Source: Sinomicrobium weinanense
GTDB taxonomy: Bacteria > Bacteroidota > Bacteroidia > Flavobacteriales > Flavobacteriaceae
NCBI RefSeq assembly: GCF_018863395.1
Contig: NZ_JAHKRR010000012.1
Span: forward strand, 62,001 to 126,000
Reading direction: 5' to 3'
DNA length: 64,000 nucleotides
Below, one piece after another: positions 25,891 to 33,573 of the stretch. Position 1 is the stretch's first letter; each line of letters starts with the position of its first letter. The position numbers and the translations under genes were made by a program. The notes under the pieces are model-generated. The model did no database searches. It worked only from the letters and a program-made list of their open reading frames with translations, and was not told the DNA's origin.

Positions 25891-26520
25891 GTGAAAAAAA
25901 TATTGCTTTTACTGGTTTTTACATGTTCCGTTTCTGCTTTTGCACAAAAGACCATTTATGAGAGTTCCCACTTCGAGGAACTGAGCAAGCACCATAAAAC
26001 GCTTGCCATTCTTCCATTTTTTGCTACCCTGCAACTGGACCAGAAGGAAAGTTTTTCGACCGAAGAACTGGAAAAACAGGAAGCCAGGGAAGGGTATGCT
26101 GTACAGAATGCGCTGGAGAGCTACTTTTCCAGAAAAAAAAGCCGTAAAGGCTTCAGCGTGAATTTCCAGAATATCAAAAACACCAATGCCCTGCTGAGCA
26201 AAAGCAACATATCCATGAAGAACCTGGATATCCACACCACGGAAGAGCTCTGCAAAATACTGGGAGTAGACGGTATTATAAGCGGTAACCTTACCCTTCG
26301 GAAACTGATCTCCAAAGGTGTGGAAAGCCCGAGCCTTTTTGATATCATCTCCGGCAAGAGCGACTACGGCAGGATCGCTGTCAAAGTCAGTGACGGAAAA
26401 AGCGGAAAACTACTGTGGAAATTTGAAAAGACCATAACCAGGAAATCGGGGAAGAATACCCAGGATATTATAGAGTCTATCATGAAAAAGGCATCCAGGA
26501 AGTTTCCTTATAACCAGTAA
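25891..26520 (+). CDS. Exported protein of unknown function, CsgG/GNA1162-like
   Basis: A 209-residue protein with signal peptide 1-19 and a GTG start. Motifs LAILPFFATLQLD, DIHTTEELCKILGVDGIISGNLTL and GRIAVKVSDGKSGKLLWKFEKT resemble the periplasmic fold of CsgG/TolB-N-like and GNA1162-like proteins, which often help outer-membrane assembly. No lipobox cysteine follows the signal peptide. It follows the M23 gene on the same strand, separated by the large inverted repeat. The family link is from pattern memory only. Confidence 0.75.
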   Translation: MKKILLLLVFTCSVSAFAQKTIYESSHFEELSKHHKTLAILPFFATLQLDQKESFSTEELEKQEAREGYAVQNALESYFSRKKSRKGFSVNFQNIKNTNALLSKSNISMKNLDIHTTEELCKILGVDGIISGNLTLRKLISKGVESPSLFDIISGKSDYGRIAVKVSDGKSGKLLWKFEKTITRKSGKNTQDIIESIMKKASRKFPYNQ

Positions 26521-26537
26521 GATTAGTATTCAGTATT

Positions 26538-26607
26538 CGGTGGTCGGTATTCAGTTGTTCCTTTCGAACACTGTTCAAAAACACGGATTACTGAATACCG
26601 ACCACCG
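26538..26607. repeat. Dispersed inverted repeat (GGTATTCGGT family)
   Basis: Perfect 18-bp arms CGGTGGTCGGTATTCAGT (26538-26555) and its complement (26590-26607) between two convergent genes (ends at 26520 and 26636). It may act as a bidirectional transcription end, but there is no U-run. Further degenerate units run up to about 26630. Confidence 0.8.
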
Positions 26608-26635
26608 ATCACCGAATAATACCGATTACCAAAAA

Positions 26636-27784
26636 TCAGGATTCCCCGAAGTCCTTCAGGGTATTTACTACGTAATCCAGCTCTTCTTTGGTGTTATACC
26701 CGGAAAAAGAGAACCTGAGTGAAGGTTTCCGGAGCTCTTCTTCACTGAGAATGGCATTCAGCACATGTGAACCGGCAAGACTTCCGCTCTGGCACGCACT
26801 CCCCTCGGAACAGGCAATGCCCTTCAGATCGAGATGGAACAACAACATCTGGGCCTTGTCCTTACTGAACGGCAGGCGTACATTCACCAGGGTGTATGTA
26901 CTTCCGGTATCGCTTGCACTGTTCCCGTTAAATTCCACTCCCGGTATTTTTTCCCGGAGCTGTTCTACAAAATAGGTTTTGAGCCCTTTTATGTAATTCC
27001 TTTCTTTTTCAAGTTCTTCATAGGCCCGTATCACCGCCTCTTCCATCCCGACGATGTTGTGTACGCTCTCCGTTCCGGCGCGGTATCCCCTCTCCTGTTC
27101 TCCTCCGAAAATAAGAGGGTGCAGTCCGGACTTTTTACGGATATAGGCAAACCCCACTCCTTTGGGCCCGTGAAATTTGTGAGCCGCCGCTGCCAGGAAA
27201 TCTACTCCTGTTTTTTGCGTATCCCATTCCCAGTGCCCTATGGACTGAACGGCATCGGAATGTAGCAGGGCGTTGTTGTCTTTGCATATCCGTGCCACTT
27301 CATCCATATTTATTTTATTGCCGATCTCGTTGTTTACGTGCATAAGGCTCACCAGTTTCTTTGTACCATCACCCTGAAGCAACCACTCCAGATGCTCGTT
27401 ATTCGGTGTACCATCGGGGTCCGGAACCACGTATTTAACGGTAATGCCATATTCGTTTTCCAGTTGTTCCACCGTATGCAAAACGGCGTGGTGTTCTGTC
27501 TTAGACGTAATGATCGTCTTTACTCCAAGATCGCGTACTGCGCTCCGAAGTATCATATTATCCGCTTCCGTCCCCCCTGAAGTGAAAATAATTTCTGAAG
27601 GAGAAGCATTGAGGTAGCCCGCAATGGTCTTTCTCGCCTTTTCGATGAGGGTACGGGCCGAACGCCCAAAACTATGAGTGGAAGAAGGGTTGCCGTAATT
27701 TTCACGGAGGCTGGCCGCAAGCACTTCCAGTACTTCGTCCCTTACTCTTGTTGTGGCTGCATTGTCGAGGTATATCTTATCCAT
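26636..27784 (-). CDS. Cysteine desulfurase (IscS/NifS type)
   Basis: A 382-residue PLP enzyme that takes sulfur from cysteine for Fe-S clusters or thio-modification. The N-terminus is typical (IYLDNAATTRVRDEV, GNPSSTHSFGR). The PLP lysine is in AAAAHKFHGPKG. The catalytic cysteine is in the mobile loop ACSEGSACQSGS. Length and loop type match group I (IscS/NifS). No iscU, iscR or suf genes lie beside it, so its acceptor is not clear from context. Confidence 0.94.
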   Translation of the reverse strand: MDKIYLDNAATTRVRDEVLEVLAASLRENYGNPSSTHSFGRSARTLIEKARKTIAGYLNASPSEIIFTSGGTEADNMILRSAVRDLGVKTIITSKTEHHAVLHTVEQLENEYGITVKYVVPDPDGTPNNEHLEWLLQGDGTKKLVSLMHVNNEIGNKINMDEVARICKDNNALLHSDAVQSIGHWEWDTQKTGVDFLAAAAHKFHGPKGVGFAYIRKKSGLHPLIFGGEQERGYRAGTESVHNIVGMEEAVIRAYEELEKERNYIKGLKTYFVEQLREKIPGVEFNGNSASDTGSTYTLVNVRLPFSKDKAQMLLFHLDLKGIACSEGSACQSGSLAGSHVLNAILSEEELRKPSLRFSFSGYNTKEELDYVVNTLKDFGES

Positions 27785-28044
27785 CGGTTGTTTTTAAATT
27801 ATATGGATTTTTGTCCGTTACACATACATTCCCGCTATACTGTAAAAATCTATACCGTTAAAAATCTTTCATTGCTGCTCACGCATAATTGACAATCAAA
27901 AATTTTCACGTAAGTTTGTTTCGGAAATGTCTCTGCAAATTTAAGAAACTGTTTTAATGAATTTGCAGGAAAGGCAACAAACAAAGATTTTGTCTTAACA
28001 ACAGGTCTCCCGTCAGGATCATATCGTCGGGAACCATAAGGATT

Positions 28045-29016
28045 ATGCAATTTAAACAGATGAGAAATATTTTCTTTGGCACATTCCTGGCCGCTTTGAC
28101 ACTTTCAGGATGCAACGACGGGGACATGGACATAGACCGTGTGGACTTCTCGGAAGGCAGCATAGAGAATTGTTCTGACAGTTTTAAAAATAGCGGGCTG
28201 CTGTTTAAAATAGTGGACAGTGAAGTCCTGATCCTGGAACTGGAAAAAGGTTTTCTCGGCAACAGGAAAACCCAAGACAGTATAGACAGCAAGATCCCGG
28301 ATAAATCCAAACTGTCTTACCGGTATTTTGACGGCACCGTGAGCAAAGATTATTTTTGTAATACCGTAACCCCGGCCACTCCTTCCGTTCTCCAGGAAAT
28401 AGTGGCTACGGGAGGAACCATACGGGCTCTTACAACCCCAAAAACCGATGGCAGTGGTTTTAACCATGGTATCGTTATCCATGATGCCGTATTGGTCAAC
28501 AATGCCGGGGAAAAGGTCATTGAAAGAAGGTTCAGCCTCGGTACCTTCGGCACCGCTCCGCCCGATGCGGCTACCGGAGTTGATTTAGGCAATGTCATAC
28601 ACTGTAACGATACCCTGCTCTACCGGACAGGGCCCGGAAATAACAACAAGGGAATGGCACTGGTCCTCGACCTGGAAGAAGGCATGTTCCCTAAAGAAAT
28701 CACAACAGAACAGGATACCATTACCAGTATCATCGGCGAAGGCTCCAGGGTCTTCTTCGACATCTTTGACAGTGAACTGCCGGACAACTATTATTGTATG
28801 CAGGAAAAACCTGGAACCCCGGTACGGGAAGCCCGGTACGAAGCTACATTTGGAAAGGTCCGGGTCGTCACTTCCGAAGCTGAAGACGGAAATGGGATTG
28901 ACCATCAGATATTGCTTGAAAGCATGATCCTGCTCAACAGTGACGAAGAAAGGCTTCATGGTGCCAACACCTCTTTCGGCACCTATACCGTTAAGAACGA
29001 AGACGGTACCCCGTAA
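28045..29016 (+). CDS. Lipoprotein with two tandem homologous domains
   Basis: A 323-residue predicted lipoprotein; the lipobox is LTLSGC, with Cys at residue 23. I do not recognise a family. The mature part is an internal duplication: residues about 45-170 and 190-320 share the pattern (YFDG or IFDS)-x-YxC, KPGTPVxE or TPATPSVLQE, a TGG or FGK strand, GNGIDH or GSGFNH, and a final SFGTY or SLGTFGT. An alternative start is the ATG at 28060. The gene stands alone upstream of the arsenic operon and has no visible link to it. Confidence 0.78.
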   Translation: MQFKQMRNIFFGTFLAALTLSGCNDGDMDIDRVDFSEGSIENCSDSFKNSGLLFKIVDSEVLILELEKGFLGNRKTQDSIDSKIPDKSKLSYRYFDGTVSKDYFCNTVTPATPSVLQEIVATGGTIRALTTPKTDGSGFNHGIVIHDAVLVNNAGEKVIERRFSLGTFGTAPPDAATGVDLGNVIHCNDTLLYRTGPGNNNKGMALVLDLEEGMFPKEITTEQDTITSIIGEGSRVFFDIFDSELPDNYYCMQEKPGTPVREARYEATFGKVRVVTSEAEDGNGIDHQILLESMILLNSDEERLHGANTSFGTYTVKNEDGTP

Positions 29017-29043
29017 CAACCAGATATATAAAAGTAGAAAAAT

Positions 29044-29078
29044 TTTGTAGTAACATTTATTAATCGTAATATTGCAAT
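29044..29078 (+). promoter_or_regulatory. arsR promoter with ArsR-type operator
   Basis: TTTG (29044-29047) and TAATATTG (29067-29074, one mismatch to TAnnTTTG) are 19 bp apart. The imperfect palindrome ATCGTAATATTGCAAT (29063-29078) covers the -7 box. The same 16-bp sequence stands before arsM at 29460. A bound ArsR would block the promoter until arsenite releases it. Confidence 0.7.
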
Positions 29079-29092
29079 ATAATATATCGAAT

Positions 29093-29434
29093 ATGGGACT
29101 CACTAAAACTGAAATATTCACCGCCGAACAAAACGAGGTAGCTTCCATTGCCAAAGTGCTGGGACATCCGGCCAGGATTGCCATACTTCAGCATCTACTC
29201 AAGGTCAACACCTGTATTTGCGGTGACCTGGTAGACGAGATCGGATTGGCGCAGCCTACCATATCCCAGCACCTCAGGGAATTGAAAAACATTGGCCTTA
29301 TCCGGGGAAATATTGAAGGCACAAGTGTGTGTTACTGTATAGACCATGACAACTGGCAGGCCTTCAAGACTCTTTTCGGCAATTTTTTTGATACATACAA
29401 GCCTGTTTCCTGTGAGGAAGAGGATTGCTGTTAA
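29093..29434 (+). CDS. arsR: ArsR family arsenite-responsive repressor
   Basis: A 113-residue winged-helix repressor. The metal-binding helix reads NTCICGDLVDEIGL, with the Cys-x-Cys pair typical of arsenite sensors; the recognition helix follows (AQPTISQHLRELKNIGLI). The C-terminus has further cysteines (SCEEEDCC). The ATG at 29093 is used because an upstream TTG lies inside the operator palindrome. First gene of the arsR-arsM-acr3-arsC run. Confidence 0.94.
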   Translation: MGLTKTEIFTAEQNEVASIAKVLGHPARIAILQHLLKVNTCICGDLVDEIGLAQPTISQHLRELKNIGLIRGNIEGTSVCYCIDHDNWQAFKTLFGNFFDTYKPVSCEEEDCC

Positions 29435-29459
29435 GGCTTAAAAAAATTTATTTTAATCA

Positions 29460-29475
29460 ATCGTAATATTGCAAT
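29460..29475 (+). promoter_or_regulatory. Second ArsR-type operator, before arsM
   Basis: ATCGTAATATTGCAAT, identical over 16 bp to the arsR operator, 18 bp before the arsM start codon. It includes TAATATTG as a possible -7 box, but no TTTG lies 19 bp upstream. Confidence 0.65.
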
Positions 29476-29493
29476 AAATAAACAAACTATATC

Positions 29494-30375
29494 ATGAGAA
29501 CTTCAAATCAAAAAATAAAGGACAGCGTAAAGCAAAAATACAGTGAGATCGCCGGCCAGAACAAGGCACAAAATGCGGCTTCGGCCTGTGGATGTGGAGC
29601 CCCTTCGGAAGAAATATACAACATTATGAACGAAGAGTATTCGGGGATCGGGGGATATGTGGAAGATGCAGACCTGGGCCTCGGCTGTGGCCTTCCCACA
29701 CAATTTGCACATATACGGGAAGGAGACACGGTCATAGACCTCGGTTCAGGTGCCGGGAACGATTGCTTTGTGGCCAGGCATGAGACCGGCCCCACGGGAA
29801 AAGTACTGGGGATCGATTTTTCGGAAACTATGATCGCAAAGGCGAGAAGTAATGCGGAAAAGCTGGGATTTAACAATGTAGAATTCAGATCGGGCGATAT
29901 TGAGGCTATGCCGGTTTCCGATCATATTGCCGATGTGGTGGTCAGCAACTGCGTGCTCAATCTCGTTCCGGACAAATCTGCAGTATTTGCCGAGATATTC
30001 CGCGTACTGAAACCCGGCGGACACTTCAGCATTTCCGACATTGTCCTCTCGGGCCACCTACCCGAAGCACTGCAGAAAAGTGCAGAAATGTACGTGGGAT
30101 GCGTTGCAGGAGCCATTCAAAAAGAAGATTACCTCAATCATATACAAAATACCGGGTTCGAGAACCTCGTACTGCAAAAAGAAAGGGCCATCGACCTGCC
30201 GAACGACCTCCTGGCACAATATCTCAGCCCGGAAGAAATAACGGCTTTTAAAAGCGGGGATACCGGGATTTACAGTATCAGTGTATATGCCGAAAAACCA
30301 GGCGGGGATGTTACCAACCTTCAGCCGGCTTCCACAACAAAAACAGACTGTACGCCCGGAAGCGGTTGCTGCTAG
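29494..30375 (+). CDS. arsM: Arsenite S-adenosylmethionine methyltransferase
   Basis: A 293-residue ArsM that methylates As(III) with SAM. The SAM site is [15 protein letters not shown], followed by [13 protein letters not shown]. Conserved cysteines appear in [25 protein letters not shown] and MYVGCVAGA, the set used to bind arsenite. The C-terminus has an extra Cys pair (GSGCC). It lies 59 bp after arsR and carries its own copy of the ArsR operator. Confidence 0.95.
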   Translation: MRTSNQKIKDSVKQKYSEIAGQNKAQNAASACGCGAPSEEIYNIMNEEYSGIGGYVEDADLGLGCGLPTQFAHIREGDTVIDLGSGAGNDCFVARHETGPTGKVLGIDFSETMIAKARSNAEKLGFNNVEFRSGDIEAMPVSDHIADVVVSNCVLNLVPDKSAVFAEIFRVLKPGGHFSISDIVLSGHLPEALQKSAEMYVGCVAGAIQKEDYLNHIQNTGFENLVLQKERAIDLPNDLLAQYLSPEEITAFKSGDTGIYSISVYAEKPGGDVTNLQPASTTKTDCTPGSGCC

Positions 30376-30509
30376 TACCACACATGAACGGAACGTATGG
30401 ACTTTGTGGCTTCCTGGGTCGTGGGCTTTATTTTTCCACAAAGGAGCACAAAGCAGGCACAAAGTGACACAGAGCGTTAAATAGAATTTAAAACTCCATA
30501 AAAACATAA

Positions 30510-31550
30510 ATGCGAAAAAAATTATCTTTCCTGGACAATTATCTTACTCTCTGGATATTCCTGGCTATGGCTGTGGGAGTGGCTATCGGTTATCTCTTTC
30601 CTTCCACGGGAAATTTTATTCAGTCATTCAGCAGCGGAAGCACCAATATTCCCATAGCTATCGGGCTTATTGTAATGATGTACCCGCCATTGGCCAAGGT
30701 CAATTATAAACTGTTGCCCGGCGTGTTTAAAAACGTTAAACTCCTCTCCCTGTCACTTTTCCTCAACTGGATCATAGGCCCGGCACTGATGTTTGCCCTT
30801 GCCCTGATCTTTCTCCGGGACGAACCTGAATACATGACGGGGCTTATCCTCATCGGCCTGGCACGTTGCATTGCCATGGTCCTTGTCTGGAACGACCTGG
30901 CTGAGGGCAACAGCGAATACGGAGCCGGGCTTGTAGCACTGAACAGTATCTTCCAGGTATTTTTTTACAGCTTTTACGCCTGGGTGTTTATCACTGTCCT
31001 CCCGCCCTATTTCGGTTTTGAAGGAGCTATTGTTGACATTTCCATCGGCACGATCGCCGAAAGCGTGGCCATATACCTGGGCATCCCCTTTGCCCTGGGC
31101 ATACTGAGCCGTTACCTGCTGGTAAAACTAAAAGGTGAAGACTGGTACAACAAGGTTTTTATCCCTAAAATATCTCCCCTTACCCTTATTGCCCTGTTGT
31201 TTACCATTGTAGTAATGTTCAGCCTTAAGGGCGACCTTATCATAAACATCCCGTTCGATGTGATCAGGATCGCCATTCCGCTGCTCATTTATTTCGGGAT
31301 CATGTTCCTCATCGGTTTTATCCTGAGCAAAGTGGCCGGAGCCGATTACGGCAAAAATGCCGCCGTGGCCTTTACCGCGGCAGGAAACAATTTCGAACTG
31401 GCCATTGCCGTGGCCATCGCCGTGTTCGGGCTTAACAGCGGGGAGGCTTTTACGGGGGTCATCGGGCCGTTGGTAGAAGTACCGGCACTGATATTGCTGG
31501 TACAGGTATCGTTCTGGCTGAAGAAGAAATATTACAAAGTACGAAGTTGA
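30510..31550 (+). CDS. acr3: Arsenite efflux permease, Acr3 family
   Basis: A 346-residue, ten-helix arsenite/H+ antiporter. Family signatures are [15 protein letters not shown], the conserved cysteine in [16 protein letters not shown] (helix 4), and [21 protein letters not shown] with the conserved Glu in helix 9. It removes As(III) formed by ArsC. The last codons and the TGA stop lie inside a dispersed inverted repeat (31536-31600). The 134-bp gap before it holds a CACAAAG-rich low-complexity stretch. Confidence 0.95.
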   Translation: MRKKLSFLDNYLTLWIFLAMAVGVAIGYLFPSTGNFIQSFSSGSTNIPIAIGLIVMMYPPLAKVNYKLLPGVFKNVKLLSLSLFLNWIIGPALMFALALIFLRDEPEYMTGLILIGLARCIAMVLVWNDLAEGNSEYGAGLVALNSIFQVFFYSFYAWVFITVLPPYFGFEGAIVDISIGTIAESVAIYLGIPFALGILSRYLLVKLKGEDWYNKVFIPKISPLTLIALLFTIVVMFSLKGDLIINIPFDVIRIAIPLLIYFGIMFLIGFILSKVAGADYGKNAAVAFTAAGNNFELAIAVAIAVFGLNSGEAFTGVIGPLVEVPALILLVQVSFWLKKKYYKVRS

Positions 31551-31600
31551 TTTTGTTCTTGCGCTTCTCTTCGTATTTCTAACTTCTAACTTCGTACTTT
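31536..31600. repeat. Inverted repeat overlapping the acr3 stop codon
   Basis: Perfect 13-bp arms AAAGTACGAAGTT (31536-31548) and AACTTCGTACTTT (31588-31600). The left arm codes the last residues of Acr3 and half of its stop codon. The right-arm wording recurs at 44381-44392. Confidence 0.75.
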
Positions 31601-31641
31601 AGATCTCATCACTAATTAAATTAACTAGAAAAATACAAGCC

Positions 31642-32055
31642 ATGAAAAACATACTGGTCCTTTGCACCGGAAATTCCTGCCGCAGCCAGATGGCCCAGGG
31701 ATACCTCAAGCAATTTGCAGGCAACAAGGCTACCGTATACAGTGCCGGGGTGGAGATCCACGGCCTTAACCCCTTCGCCGTAGGCATTATGGCCGAAGAT
31801 GGCGTAGATATCAGCAAACACACCTCCAATCATGTGGACGAATATTCAGGTATTGACTTTGATTATGTGATCACCGTATGTGACCATGCCAACGAAAGCT
31901 GTCCTGTATTTATGGGAAAAACCCAAAAACTCCATCACAATTTCACTGATCCAAGTAAAAAAAGCGGTACGGCCCGGGAACTGATAGAGGCCTTCAGGAC
32001 CACACGAAATGAGATCAGGGCCTACTGTCGGGAATTTGTACTGAAAAACCTTTAG
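31642..32055 (+). CDS. arsC: Arsenate reductase, thioredoxin-coupled LMW-PTP type
   Basis: A 137-residue arsenate reductase. The P-loop CTGNSCRSQMAQG supplies Cys10 and the arsenate-binding loop. The second pair of redox cysteines lies in TVCDHANESCPVF (about residues 80 and 87). The protein turns As(V) to As(III) for efflux by Acr3 or methylation by ArsM. It is 91 bp after acr3 and ends the operon; the MITE-like element begins 13 bp after its stop codon. Confidence 0.94.
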   Translation: MKNILVLCTGNSCRSQMAQGYLKQFAGNKATVYSAGVEIHGLNPFAVGIMAEDGVDISKHTSNHVDEYSGIDFDYVITVCDHANESCPVFMGKTQKLHHNFTDPSKKSGTARELIEAFRTTRNEIRAYCREFVLKNL

Positions 32056-32068
32056 GGAGTTATGATTT

Positions 32069-32403
32069 AACGTGAATAATAGATAAGCTCCAGGGAGCAC
32101 AAACACTTCAAAATTACAACCTCTGTTTGATATTTTTAAAAAGCTCCTCTACTTCGACAAGCTCAGCACAGGCTCTTGAGACAAAGGCGTGGTACTGAGC
32201 CTGTCGAAGTGGAGGTGGTCCCGGTTTCAATCGGGATCGGAGGGTTTGAAAGCCCAGGCCACTGGAAAAATACAAAAGTTGGGGGTATGCCCAAGGTTTG
32301 GGCCTGGTCAAACTCCCCGTCCCGCAAGCGGGACACCCCTACTTCGGCAGGCTCAGCACAGGTCTTCGTCTGAAGAGGGGAGCCCTTATCCATTATTCAC
32401 GTT
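32069..32403. mobile_element. MITE-like element, copy 1, with nested palindromes
   Basis: A 335-bp element bounded by terminal inverted repeats AACGTGAATAATAGATAAG and CTTATCCATTATTCACGTT (one mismatch). It is about 85-90% like the copy at 59392-59661 outside two places. Both extra parts lie at the tips of internal hairpins and contain the dispersed words CTTCGACAAGCTCAGCACAG and CTTCGGCAGGCTCAGCACAG with a complementary partner (CTGAGCCTGTCGAAG). No clear target duplication remains. It has no protein-coding capacity, so any transposase would act in trans. It accounts for the gap between arsC and fabH. Confidence 0.8.
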
Positions 32404-32453
32404 AATTTAATGACAAAAAATCGTAACTCGTAAATCTAAAACCGTAAACCCCT

Positions 32454-33464
32454 TTACCATTTTATCACGGCACTTCCCCAGGTAAAACCGCTGCCGAAAG
32501 CGGCGAGCACTACGATATCGCCCTCTTTTATCCTGCCTTCTTCCCAGGCTTCGGTCAGGGCAATAGGGATAGAAGCCGCCGTAGTGTTGCCGTATTTCTG
32601 TATGTTGTTGTACACCTTATCGTCAGACAGTCCGAATTTTTGCTGGATAAACTGCGATATCCTCAAATTGGCCTGGTGCGGGATCAGCATATCGATATCT
32701 GAAGGTTGCAAATCGTTCTGTTTTAGCCCTTCCATGATCACCTCGCTAAAACGTACCACAGCATTCTTAAAGACAAATTGCCCGTTCATATACGGGTAAT
32801 AGGATATATCTTCCGGATCGTTGTCTTTTAAAATATCCAAAACCCAACGCCCTCCCATTCCGGGGGCAGTCAGGGACAATTCTTCGGCATGTTCTCCTTC
32901 GGAATGCAGATGGGTAGATAAAATTCCTTTCGATTTATCTTCTGCCCTACTCAACACGGCTGCACCGGCCCCGTCGCCAAAGATCACGGAGACAGCCCTG
33001 CCACGGGTGGTCATGTCCAGCCCCGTGGAATGCAGTTCGGAGCCAATGACCAGTATATTTTTATACATGCCACTCCTGATAAACTGGTCGGCCACAGAAA
33101 GGGCGTAAATAAATCCCGAACACTGGTTCCTCACATCCAGCGCCCCAACGGTCTTTATACCCAGTTCCTTTTGTACCATAACGCCGGGGCCTGGAAAATA
33201 ATAATCCGGGCTCAGGGTGGCAAACACAATAAAATCGATGTCTTCCTTATCAATCCCGGCCCTTTCTATGGCAATTTTTGCCGCCTTTACCCCCATGGTC
33301 GCTGTAGTATCACTGCCTCCTTTAACCACGTGGCGCCTTTCCTTTATCCCGGTGCGTTCCTGTATCCATTCGTCATTGGTGTCCATGAGCTTCGAAAGGT
33401 CGCCATTGGTGACCACGTTTTCCGGGACATAATATCCCAGGCCGGAAATTTTAGCGTTGTACAT
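32454..33464 (-). CDS. fabH: Beta-ketoacyl-ACP synthase III (FabH family)
   Basis: A 336-residue KAS III enzyme that condenses an acyl-CoA with malonyl-ACP to start fatty acid synthesis. The Cys-His-Asn triad is visible in NQCSGFIYAL (about 115), IPHQANLRI (about 260) and YGNTTAASIPIAL (about 290). The N-terminal GYYVPENVVTN and TNDEWIQERTGIKER are typical. It is alone, without other fab genes, so it may be a second copy with a special substrate. Other starter-unit pathways cannot be excluded from sequence. Confidence 0.9.
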   Translation of the reverse strand: MYNAKISGLGYYVPENVVTNGDLSKLMDTNDEWIQERTGIKERRHVVKGGSDTTATMGVKAAKIAIERAGIDKEDIDFIVFATLSPDYYFPGPGVMVQKELGIKTVGALDVRNQCSGFIYALSVADQFIRSGMYKNILVIGSELHSTGLDMTTRGRAVSVIFGDGAGAAVLSRAEDKSKGILSTHLHSEGEHAEELSLTAPGMGGRWVLDILKDNDPEDISYYPYMNGQFVFKNAVVRFSEVIMEGLKQNDLQPSDIDMLIPHQANLRISQFIQQKFGLSDDKVYNNIQKYGNTTAASIPIALTEAWEEGRIKEGDIVVLAAFGSGFTWGSAVIKW

Positions 33465-33573
33465 CTTTTCTGTTTTTTTATGGTCTTTTTGTTAAAATTC
33501 AAGTTGCTGGCGCAATTTAACTTAAATTTAGTAAAAATGTGCTGCATAACACTTTTTAAAGCGAACCGTGGCA

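Noticed and set aside
29072-29092. Longer ArsR starting at TTG 29072
   Set aside because: The extra codons lie inside the operator and -7 box; the ATG at 29093 gives the normal ArsR length.
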